From JADHMP01 sp016779985 (GTDB lineage Bacteria > Bacteroidota > Bacteroidia > Flavobacteriales > Flavobacteriaceae), in contig JADHMP010000020.1 of NCBI GenBank assembly GCA_016779985.1, positions 1-6,663 of the forward strand: a DNA stretch of 6,663 nt, given 5' to 3'. The notes below the pieces were generated by a model, which did not search any database, was not told the DNA's origin, and saw nothing but the letters and a program-made list of their open reading frames with translations. Positions 1 to 6,453 of this stretch are shown piece after piece (positions within the stretch are counted from its first letter, which is position 1; each line of letters starts with the position of its first letter). Made by a program: the position numbers and the translations under genes.

Positions 1-1085
1 TTGGTTCGTCAAATCAAAGAAATATAGGATTAGATAGAAATAGTTTTAAATTAAATTATACATATAGTTGGAATACTAAAAAAACTTTTTTTAGTTTTTC
101 TCCTGCTGAAATTGCACTCATAAATAATAAAAATATTGGAAATTATTTTAATATATATTCTAGCTCAAACAAGGAATTAAACTTAATAGCTAATAAAATA
201 ACCTCAAATCCAATTTATTACAACAACGGGGATTTGGAAATTCCTAAAGGAATTAATTTATTTATTGATGATGTGTTAGAGGGAAAATTTACAAGCATCT
301 CAGAAAAAGATTTTAGAAAAGTAAGTTTTATTGAAGGCAGAAGATCTAGGTTGATTTCTAATAATTTAATTCTTGGTCCCTCAATAAAATTTTCAAATAA
401 ATCCGAAAATGTATTTCAAGGAAATAATTTTAACAGATGGAATTTAAAAATTCAAACATCTGGTAATATTGCAAATTTATTCTTAAAAAAAGATAACTCC
501 CAGAGTTTTAAAACTATATCTGATTTAAGATTCTCACAATTTTTCAAAACTGAATTTACATACATAAGACATTGGAGTTTTGAAAATAATTCACTTTTTG
601 CATTTAGATTTTTTAATGGCTTAGCTATACCTTATGGAAATTCCGAAAATATACCATTCTCTGAATCTTTTTTTGGTGGAGGATCTAATGATAACAGAGC
701 TTGGCAAGTATATAAATTAGGTCCCGGAAGTAGTGGTGCATTTGATGAGTTTAATGAAGCTAACTTTAAAATTGCATTTAATTTTGAGTATAGGTTTAAA
801 ATGTTTGGGAATTTTGATGGAGCATTCTTTGCTGATGTAGGAAATATTTGGAATCTGCTAGACAATACTGAAGATAGCTCTCGAACTTTTAATGGATTTA
901 GTGATTTAAGTGAGCTTGCAATAGGAAATGGAGTTGGATTGAGGTATGATTCTGGATTATTCATTTTTAGGTTAGATATGGGCTTGAAGACTCATAATCC
1001 TTCTTTAGAAAAAGGAAAAAGATGGTTAACAGATTTCAGTCTAAAAAAAGCTGTATTTAATATTGGATTAAATTATCCTTTCTAA
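1..1085 (+). CDS. BamA/TamA-family (Omp85) outer-membrane protein, TamL-like, 3' part only
   Basis: This is the C-terminal 360 residues of a protein cut by the left window edge. The frame is open from base 3 with no stop, so the in-frame TTG at 234 is internal and not the true start. The visible part is the Omp85 membrane beta-barrel: alternating aromatic and polar strands, an FFGGGSNDNRAW motif (bases 669-704) matching the conserved loop-6 segment ((V/I)RGY/F in Proteobacteria, often IRAW in Bacteroidota), then LGPG, a GAFFADVGNIW strand, GVGLRYD, FRLDMGLK, and a C-terminal phenylalanine as expected of a beta-signal. Family members insert or translocate proteins at the outer membrane; the Bacteroidota branch with this motif is usually called TamL. 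The POTRA domains and any lipoprotein signal lie outside the window, so TamL versus BamA cannot be settled here. A 42-base gap and a promoter-like site separate it from the aldolase gene. Confidence 0.88.
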   Translation, partial: GSSNQRNIGLDRNSFKLNYTYSWNTKKTFFSFSPAEIALINNKNIGNYFNIYSSSNKELNLIANKITSNPIYYNNGDLEIPKGINLFIDDVLEGKFTSISEKDFRKVSFIEGRRSRLISNNLILGPSIKFSNKSENVFQGNNFNRWNLKIQTSGNIANLFLKKDNSQSFKTISDLRFSQFFKTEFTYIRHWSFENNSLFAFRFFNGLAIPYGNSENIPFSESFFGGGSNDNRAWQVYKLGPGSSGAFDEFNEANFKIAFNFEYRFKMFGNFDGAFFADVGNIWNLLDNTEDSSRTFNGFSDLSELAIGNGVGLRYDSGLFIFRLDMGLKTHNPSLEKGKRWLTDFSLKKAVFNIGLNYPF

Positions 1086-1101
1086 CTTCTTTTTTTCTTC
1101 T

Positions 1102-1109
1102 TAATTTTG
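1102..1109 (+). promoter_or_regulatory. Candidate Bacteroidota -7 promoter element before fba
   Basis: TAATTTTG matches the Bacteroidota sigma-A consensus TAnnTTTG and lies 18 bases before the aldolase ATG. It is followed by CCCAACAA, similar to the sequence after the rpsO element, which has the same spacing. No TTG -33 element is visible at the usual distance. The same octamer also occurs by chance inside coding sequence (for example near 780 and 6490), so the position and context carry the call. If real, the leader would be only about a dozen bases. Confidence 0.5.
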
Positions 1110-1127
1110 CCCAACAATTTTTACTAA

Positions 1128-2177
1128 ATGAGTGTGCTTACAGGAAATCGAGTTCAAGAAATTTTTGAACTTGCAAAAAAAAAGAAATTTGCTCTACCAG
1201 CAGTTAATGTTATCGGATCATCTTCAATCAATGCAACTTTAGAAACTGCAGCAAAATTAAATGCCCCAGTCATAATTCAATTTTCCAATGGAGGAGGAAG
1301 TTTTAATGCTGGAAAAGGATTAGGGAACATAGACCAAATTGCATCTATAAAGGGATCAATTGCCGGAGCAAAGCATGTCCATGAACTTTCAAAAGAATAT
1401 AATGCTACAGTACTATTGCATACCGATCATGCTGCTAGAAAACTTTTACCATGGATAGATGGCTTGATTTCTGAAAGCGAAAAACATTATGAAAAAAGTG
1501 GAAAACCACTTTTTAGTTCTCATATGATTGATCTTTCCGAAGAAGATATTAAAGAAAACATATCTACTTGTAAAAAATATTTAGAGAGAATGTCAAAAAT
1601 TGGAATGACACTTGAAATAGAATTAGGTGTCACTGGTGGTGAGGAGGATGGAGTTGACAATACAGATATTGATAGCTCTAAATTATACACACAACCTGAA
1701 GAAGTTGCTTATGCCTACGAACAATTATCTGAAATCAGTGATAAATTTACTGTCGCTGCTGCATTTGGAAATGTTCATGGTGTTTACAAGCCTGGAAATG
1801 TTAAGCTAACCCCTAAAATTTTAAAAAATTCTCAAGATTATATTTCTAAAAAATTCAATGTAGCTGAAAACACTGTTAATTTTGTATTTCATGGTGGATC
1901 TGGTTCTACAGTAGAAGAAATTAGAGAAGCTATTTCATATGGAGCTGTCAAGATGAATATTGACACAGATATGCAATATGCTTTCATGTCGGGTGTTAGA
2001 GATTATTTCTCTTCAAATGCTGAATATCTTAAAAACCAAATAGGTAATCCTGATGGAGATGATATTCCTAACAAAAAATTCTATGACCCAAGAGTTTGGT
2101 TAAGAAAAGGTGAGGAATATTTCGTGACAAGACTTGAAAAAGCTTTTAAAGACCTAAATAATGTAAATACATTATAA
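1128..2177 (+). CDS. fbaA: Class II fructose-bisphosphate aldolase
   Basis: This enzyme reversibly cleaves fructose 1,6-bisphosphate into glyceraldehyde 3-phosphate and dihydroxyacetone phosphate, a cytosolic zinc-dependent step of glycolysis and gluconeogenesis. At 349 residues it is about ten shorter than E. coli FbaA (359) and spans the whole TIM barrel. The catalytic set is complete: HTDHAA gives catalytic D100 and zinc ligand H101, EIELG gives E165, GNVHG gives H217 and FHGGSGS gives H255. The GGEEDGVDN loop carries the acidic pair E172/E173, and NIDTD (N277, D279) is the phosphate/substrate-binding segment. These sit at a constant offset of nine from the E. coli numbering (D109, H110, E174, H226, H264). 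The ATG at 1128 fits the family N-terminus and has no Shine-Dalgarno sequence before it. accD follows after 22 bases, so the two are probably co-transcribed although their pathways differ. Confidence 0.97.
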   Translation: MSVLTGNRVQEIFELAKKKKFALPAVNVIGSSSINATLETAAKLNAPVIIQFSNGGGSFNAGKGLGNIDQIASIKGSIAGAKHVHELSKEYNATVLLHTDHAARKLLPWIDGLISESEKHYEKSGKPLFSSHMIDLSEEDIKENISTCKKYLERMSKIGMTLEIELGVTGGEEDGVDNTDIDSSKLYTQPEEVAYAYEQLSEISDKFTVAAAFGNVHGVYKPGNVKLTPKILKNSQDYISKKFNVAENTVNFVFHGGSGSTVEEIREAISYGAVKMNIDTDMQYAFMSGVRDYFSSNAEYLKNQIGNPDGDDIPNKKFYDPRVWLRKGEEYFVTRLEKAFKDLNNVNTL

Positions 2178-2199
2178 TTTTTTAGTTTTAATTGAAATT

Positions 2200-3063
2200 A
2201 TGGCTTGGTTTAAAAGAACAAGGAAAGGAATTCAAACTAATACAAAAGACAAAAAGGATACGCCAGACGGTCTTTGGCATAAAACTCCAACAGGAAAAAT
2301 TGTTGATAATGATGAATTAGTAAACAACAATTTTGTTTCTCCGGAAGACAATTTTCACATGAGAATTGGGTCAAATGAGTATTTTAATTTATTATTTGAT
2401 TCTGATTATGAAATATTGTTTAATAATCTAAAAGCATCTGATCCCTTAAACTTTACTGATACTAAAACCTACCCGAAACGAGTCAAGGAAGCAAATAAAA
2501 AGACTGGACTTGCTGAGGCAATTTCTGTTGCATACGGAAACTCATGTTCAAAACCTTTAACTATTGCATCAATGGATTTCAGTTACATTGGAGGATCTAT
2601 GGGGTCTGTTGTTGGTGAAAAAATCTCAAGAGCAATTGATCATTCAATAAAAACTAAATCTCCTCTATTAATTATTTCAAAATCTGGTGGAGCAAGAATG
2701 ATGGAAGGAGCTTTCTCCTTAATGCAAATGGCAAAAACTTCTGCTAAACTTTTAGAATTGTCTAATAACAAAATACCTTATATTTCTCTTTGTACAGATC
2801 CCACTACCGGAGGAACAACAGCATCTTTTGCAATGTTAGGAGATATTATTATTTCTGAACCGGGTGCATTAATTGGATTTGCTGGTCCACGTGTAGTTAA
2901 AGATACTACCGGTCAAGATCTTCCTGAAGGTTTTCAAAGATCTGAATTTTTACTGGAACATGGTTTTGTTGATTTTATTAGCCATAGAAACAATTTGAAA
3001 GAAAAGATTAATTTTTACCTAGATTTAATTCTTAATAGACCTCTTCGTAATTATAGTGATTAA
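2200..3063 (+). CDS. accD: Acetyl-CoA carboxylase carboxyltransferase subunit beta, without zinc-ribbon cysteines
   Basis: With AccA, AccD transfers the carboxyl group from carboxybiotin on BCCP to acetyl-CoA, making malonyl-CoA for fatty-acid synthesis in the cytoplasm. The crotonase-like carboxyltransferase core is clear: GGSMGSVVGEK (131-141), the SGGARMMEG oxyanion segment (162-170), SLCTDPTTGGTTASF (196-210), GDIIISEPGALIGFAGPR (214-231) and the LPEGFQ...EHGFVDFI tail. The length of 287 is close to E. coli (304). The N-terminus MAWFKRTRKGI and LWHKTPTGKIV is of flavobacterial type. Where E. coli has the C-x2-C...C-x2-C zinc ribbon, this protein has T29, T31, S47 and D50; its only cysteines are C116 and C198, both in the core. 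No accA, accB or accC lies in the window. The gene follows fba closely and is followed by a separate promoter-like site before rpsO. Confidence 0.96.
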   Translation: MAWFKRTRKGIQTNTKDKKDTPDGLWHKTPTGKIVDNDELVNNNFVSPEDNFHMRIGSNEYFNLLFDSDYEILFNNLKASDPLNFTDTKTYPKRVKEANKKTGLAEAISVAYGNSCSKPLTIASMDFSYIGGSMGSVVGEKISRAIDHSIKTKSPLLIISKSGGARMMEGAFSLMQMAKTSAKLLELSNNKIPYISLCTDPTTGGTTASFAMLGDIIISEPGALIGFAGPRVVKDTTGQDLPEGFQRSEFLLEHGFVDFISHRNNLKEKINFYLDLILNRPLRNYSD

Positions 3064-3079
3064 CTTTAAAAAATTATAC

Positions 3080-3087
3080 TATATTTG
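3080..3087 (+). promoter_or_regulatory. Bacteroidota -7 promoter element before rpsO
   Basis: TATATTTG is a full match to TAnnTTTG and is followed by CGCCACAAAA, the usual look of strong flavobacterial promoters. It lies 18 bases before the rpsO ATG, in the 42-base gap after accD. No clear TTG -33 element is present; only a weak TTAAC occurs near 3060-3064. Transcription would start roughly ten bases before the ATG. Confidence 0.65.
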
Positions 3088-3105
3088 CGCCACAAAATAT
3101 TTTAA

Positions 3106-3375
3106 ATGTATTTAACTAAAGAGAAAATTCAAGACATTTTTAAAGATAACGGAAGTTCTGAAAAAGATACTGGTTCTATTGAAGGTCAAATTGCTTTATT
3201 TACTACAAGAATAAATCACTTAACAGATCATCTTAAGTCTAACAAAAAGGATTATAATACAGAAAGATCGCTTTTAAAAATGGTTGGAAAAAGAAAAAGT
3301 CTTCTATCATATTTAAAAAATAAAGATATTAACAGGTATAGGGCTATTATAAAAAAATTATCACTTAGAAAGTAA
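3106..3375 (+). CDS. rpsO: 30S ribosomal protein S15
   Basis: S15 is a primary 16S rRNA-binding protein that organises the central domain (platform) of the small subunit and contributes to an intersubunit bridge. The 89-residue length is standard. The S15 signature runs through DTGSIEGQIALFTTRINHLT (21-40), HLKSNKKDYNTERSLLKMVG (42-61) and KRKSLLSYLKNKD, ending in the basic LSLRK tail. The ATG at 3106 starts MYLTKEKIQ and fits the family. No Shine-Dalgarno sequence precedes it. It ends in tandem stops (TAA TAA) and is followed after 49 bases by pnp, the classic rpsO-pnp pairing shared by very many bacteria. Confidence 0.98.
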   Translation: MYLTKEKIQDIFKDNGSSEKDTGSIEGQIALFTTRINHLTDHLKSNKKDYNTERSLLKMVGKRKSLLSYLKNKDINRYRAIIKKLSLRK

Positions 3376-3378
3376 TAA

Positions 3379-3422
3379 GTTTTCATTGGTTGCTACTCAC
3401 ACAACAATTAATTAATGAAAAC
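3379..3422 (+). repeat. 9-bp perfect inverted repeat framing the rpsO-pnp spacer
   Basis: GTTTTCATT (3379-3387) is the exact reverse complement of AATGAAAAC (3414-3422). The stem can be extended inward by G-U, G-U, T-A, T-A and G-U pairs. An alternative smaller hairpin pairs GTTG (3389-3392) with CAAC (3402-3405). The stem ends two bases before the pnp ATG at 3425, so as RNA it could restrict ribosome access to pnp or act as a processing site. No T-tract follows, so it does not look like an intrinsic terminator. Chance pairing in AT-rich DNA remains possible. Confidence 0.45.
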
Positions 3423-3424
3423 AA

Positions 3425-5542
3425 ATGAGCACAAAAATTTATAGAAAAGAAATTACACTGCCTGATGGTAGAATTATTTCAATAGAAACAGGAAAATTAG
3501 CGAAACAAGCTGATGGGTCTGCTGTTATACAAATGGGTAATGCTATGCTTTTAGCAACTGTTGTATCAGCAAGAACTGCTAGCCCCGTTGATTTTTTACC
3601 ACTTACAGTTGACTACCGTGAAAAATTTGCAGCTGCAGGAAAATTTCCTGGTGGATTTTTTAAAAGAGAAGCTAGACCATCTGATGATGAAATACTTACA
3701 ATGAGACTTGTTGACAGGGTTCTTAGACCTCTGTTTCCTAAAGATTACCATTATGAAACACAAGTAATGATTCAACTAATGTCACATGACGATGAAATAA
3801 TGCCCGATTCACTAGCAGGACTTGCTGCTTCAACTGTAATTCAACTTTCTGATATTCCATTTGAATATCCTATTTCTGAAGTTCGTGTCGCAAGAATTAA
3901 TGGTGACTTTGTTATCAATCCAAGCAGAGCTCAATTAGATAATTCTGATATAGATATCATGGTTGGAGCTAGTTATGATTCTGTCTCTATGGTCGAAGGA
4001 GAGTTTGATGAAATCAGTGAAAGTGAAATGATTGAGGCAATAAAATTTGGACATGAGGCTATTAAAACACAAATTGATGCTCAAAAAGAATTGGTTAATG
4101 AAATCGGAAAAAAAGAAACGAGAGAATATGAATCTGCTATTGAGAATGAGGATATATTAAAAAAGGTACAAAATGAATGTTATGAAGATTGTTATCAAAT
4201 AGCTAAAAAAGGACTTGGTAAAAAAGAAAGGTCATTAGAGTTTTCTAAAATAAGAGAAAACCTATTGAGTAAATTTAGTGATGAAGAACGTGAAGAAAAT
4301 GAAAATTTAATTTTAAAGTATTTCTATAAAGTTGAGAAAGAAGCAATAAGAGAACTTGTACTAAGTGAAGGCGTAAGACTTGACGGTAGAAAAACTACTG
4401 ATATTAGACCAATTTGGTGTGAAGTTGATTACTTGCCATCTACGCATGGATCTTCAATTTTTACTCGTGGTGAAACTCAAGCATTAGCTACCGTAACCCT
4501 AGGTACATCAAGAGATGCTAATATTATTGATTCCCCTACAAATCAAGGTGAAGAAAATTTTTATTTACACTACAACTTTCCACCATTTTCAACTGGTGAA
4601 GCTAGACCTTTAAGAGGAACATCCAGAAGAGAAATTGGTCATGGAAATTTGGCTCAAAGAGCTTTAAGTAAAGTATTTCCAAAAGATTGCCCATACACTG
4701 TTAGATTAGTTTCTGAAGTTCTTGAATCAAATGGTTCATCCTCTATGGCAACTGTCTGTTCAGGAACCATGGCTTTGATGGATGCAGGAGTTAAAATTAG
4801 CAAGCCTGTTTCAGGGATAGCCATGGGTTTAATCTCTAATGGTGAAAGATATTCTGTTCTTTCAGATATTCTTGGAGATGAAGATCATTTAGGTGATATG
4901 GATTTTAAAGTAACTGGAACTGAAGATGGTATCACAGCATGTCAGATGGATATCAAAATTAAAGGCCTTTCATATGAAATTTTAGTTAAAGCTCTTGAAC
5001 AAGCTAGAACTGGAAGGTTAGAAATACTTGAAAAATTAACTAATACTATAGAGAAGCCAGCTGAATCTGTTAAAGCACATGCTCCAAAAATGGTGAAAGT
5101 TACAATAGATGGTGACTATATAGGAGCAGTAATAGGACCGGGAGGAAAAGTAATTCAAGAGATGCAAAAAGAAACTGGAACTACAATTGTAATTGAAGAA
5201 GAAGATGAAAAAGGAATAATAGAAATTTTAGGAACTAATCAGGAAATGATTGATTCAGTTATTGAAAAAATAGATAATATTACTTTTAAACCAGAGAATG
5301 GAAAAGAATACGATGTCAAGGTTATAAAAATTTTGGAATTTGGAGCTGTTGTAGAGTTCAGACCAGGTAAAGAAGTTTTACTACATATTTCCGAAATAGC
5401 TTGGGAAAGAGTAGAAAACGTAGAAAAACACCTGAACTTAGGAGATATTGTTAGAGTAAAATATATGGGAATTGATCCGAGGACTAAAAAACAAAAAGTT
5501 TCTAGAAAAATTTTACTTGAAAGACCAAAAAAAAAGGAATAA
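3425..5542 (+). CDS. pnp: Polyribonucleotide nucleotidyltransferase (PNPase)
   Basis: PNPase degrades RNA 3' to 5' by phosphorolysis, releasing nucleoside diphosphates, and can add tails in reverse; it works as a ring trimer in the cytoplasm. All domains are present in order across 705 residues: first RNase PH domain (about 10-145, with FPGGFFKREARPSDDE), a helical linker (about 215-310), second RNase PH domain (about 315-545), KH domain (about 555-620, with the IGPGGK loop at 570-575) and S1 domain (about 627-697). The active-site acids and lysine D487, D493 and K495 match E. coli D486, D492 and K494, and the phosphate-binding region FSTGEARPLRGTSRREIGHG is intact. The C-terminus is short and basic (RPKKKE) and encoded by a nine-A run. 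The start at 3425 gives the family N-terminus; an ATG at 3415 is out of frame. No Shine-Dalgarno sequence is seen. rpoD follows after 47 bases. Confidence 0.98.
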   Translation: MSTKIYRKEITLPDGRIISIETGKLAKQADGSAVIQMGNAMLLATVVSARTASPVDFLPLTVDYREKFAAAGKFPGGFFKREARPSDDEILTMRLVDRVLRPLFPKDYHYETQVMIQLMSHDDEIMPDSLAGLAASTVIQLSDIPFEYPISEVRVARINGDFVINPSRAQLDNSDIDIMVGASYDSVSMVEGEFDEISESEMIEAIKFGHEAIKTQIDAQKELVNEIGKKETREYESAIENEDILKKVQNECYEDCYQIAKKGLGKKERSLEFSKIRENLLSKFSDEEREENENLILKYFYKVEKEAIRELVLSEGVRLDGRKTTDIRPIWCEVDYLPSTHGSSIFTRGETQALATVTLGTSRDANIIDSPTNQGEENFYLHYNFPPFSTGEARPLRGTSRREIGHGNLAQRALSKVFPKDCPYTVRLVSEVLESNGSSSMATVCSGTMALMDAGVKISKPVSGIAMGLISNGERYSVLSDILGDEDHLGDMDFKVTGTEDGITACQMDIKIKGLSYEILVKALEQARTGRLEILEKLTNTIEKPAESVKAHAPKMVKVTIDGDYIGAVIGPGGKVIQEMQKETGTTIVIEEEDEKGIIEILGTNQEMIDSVIEKIDNITFKPENGKEYDVKVIKILEFGAVVEFRPGKEVLLHISEIAWERVENVEKHLNLGDIVRVKYMGIDPRTKKQKVSRKILLERPKKKE

Positions 5543-5557
5543 AATGAAACCTTTTTT
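5530..5557 (+). repeat. 8-bp A/T-rich inverted repeat at the end of pnp
   Basis: AAAAAAGG (5530-5537) and CCTTTTTT (5550-5557) are perfect reverse complements around a 12-base loop that contains the pnp stop codon. The T-run forms the second arm and is followed by AAC. It resembles a terminator, but only two of eight pairs are G-C, so it would be weak at best. At most it could be a partial attenuator between pnp and rpoD. Confidence 0.3.
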
Positions 5558-5589
5558 AACAATAAACGTATAAGTATTAAAAGACATTA

Positions 5590-6453
5590 ATGAGACAGCT
5601 TAAAATAACAAAACAGGTTACAAATCGTGAAACTGCTTCACTTGATAAATATTTACAAGAAATTGGAAAAGTTGATTTAATTACTGCAGAAGAAGAAGTA
5701 GAATTAGCTCAAAGGATTAAAGCTGGTGATGAAATCGCACTTGAAAAACTTACTAAAGCTAACTTGAGATTTGTAGTTTCAGTAGCTAAGCAATATCAAA
5801 ATCAAGGTTTAACGCTTCCTGATTTAATTAATGAAGGAAATTTAGGACTTATAAAAGCAGCGAGAAGATTTGATGAAACTAGAGGTTTTAAATTTATTTC
5901 ATACGCTGTTTGGTGGATTAGACAATCCATTCTTCAAGCTTTAGCTGAACAATCAAGAATCGTAAGACTTCCCCTAAACAAAATTGGATCGATAAATAAG
6001 ATCAATAAAATGTATGCTTTTCTGGAGCAAGCAAATGAACGTGTACCTTCAGCTGAAGAAATCGCCAAGGAATTAGACATGACTGTTTCTGATGTTAAAG
6101 AATCTATGAAAAATTCAGGAAGACATCTTTCAATGGATGCTCCTCTTGTTGAAGGTGAAGATTCTAACTTATATGATGTACTTAGAAGTGGTGAATCACC
6201 TAATCCTGACAAGAAACTTTTACACGAATCACTTAAAACTGAAATAGAAAGAGCACTTGAAACACTTACACCTAGAGAAGCTGATGTTGTTAGATTATAC
6301 TTTGGCTTAGCTGAGCAACATGCAATGACTCTTGAAGAAATTGGTGAAACCTTTGATTTGACTCGTGAAAGAGTTCGTCAAATCAAAGAAAAAGCAATTA
6401 GAAGACTTAAACATGCTTCTAGAAGTAAAATTCTAAAAACATACCTTGGATAA
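5590..6453 (+). CDS. rpoD: Primary sigma factor RpoD/SigA, short Bacteroidota type
   Basis: This is the housekeeping sigma-70 subunit that directs RNA polymerase to most promoters. The 287 residues start directly before region 1.2 (SLDKYLQEIGKVDLIT, from residue 17); region 1.1 and the long non-conserved insert of E. coli RpoD are absent, as in the Bacteroidota primary sigma. Region 2 follows (about 53-123, with DLINEGNLGLIKA at 78-90 and the promoter-melting and -10-reading YAVWWIRQSI at 105-114), then region 3 (about 132-208) and region 4 (about 215-280) with the helix-turn-helix TLEEIGETF...TRERVRQIKEKAIRRL. The family recognises TAnnTTTG, and matching sites lie before fba and rpsO. No such promoter is visible in the 47-base gap upstream, so it probably depends on rpsO-pnp transcription or a promoter inside pnp. 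Tandem stops TAA TAG end it, and the likely rpe start overlaps its last codons. Confidence 0.97.
   Translation: MRQLKITKQVTNRETASLDKYLQEIGKVDLITAEEEVELAQRIKAGDEIALEKLTKANLRFVVSVAKQYQNQGLTLPDLINEGNLGLIKAARRFDETRGFKFISYAVWWIRQSILQALAEQSRIVRLPLNKIGSINKINKMYAFLEQANERVPSAEEIAKELDMTVSDVKESMKNSGRHLSMDAPLVEGEDSNLYDVLRSGESPNPDKKLLHESLKTEIERALETLTPREADVVRLYFGLAEQHAMTLEEIGETFDLTRERVRQIKEKAIRRLKHASRSKILKTYLG

Noticed and set aside
632..964. 110-codon open frame on the - strand
   Set aside because: It lies wholly opposite the Omp85 barrel codons, has low-complexity composition and no recognisable domain; it is a shadow frame.
234..1085. A complete gene starting at the TTG at 234
   Set aside because: The same frame is open back to base 3 with barrel-like sequence, so 234 is an internal leucine codon of a gene cut by the window edge.
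1043..1096. AAAAAAAG / CTTTTTTT inverted repeat as a terminator after the outer-membrane gene
   Set aside because: The arms are almost pure A/T with a loop of about 38 bases, which is expected by chance at this composition and unlikely to terminate.
1627..1809. 60-codon open frame on the + strand inside fba
   Set aside because: It overlaps the catalytic part of the aldolase in another frame and resembles no known protein.
3415..3444. Nine-codon ORF (ATGAAAACA...TAG) overlapping the pnp start, possible leader peptide
   Set aside because: It is too short to distinguish from chance, has no initiation signal, and its ATG is better explained as part of the inverted repeat; it would need conservation to be kept.
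5239..5562. 107-codon open frame on the - strand opposite the pnp 3' end
   Set aside because: It is antisense to the well-conserved KH and S1 domains, and its Phe/Ser-rich content is the expected complement of Lys/Glu-rich codons.
5934..6212. 92-codon open frame on the - strand opposite rpoD
   Set aside because: It is antisense to sigma region 3 with no domain or start signal.
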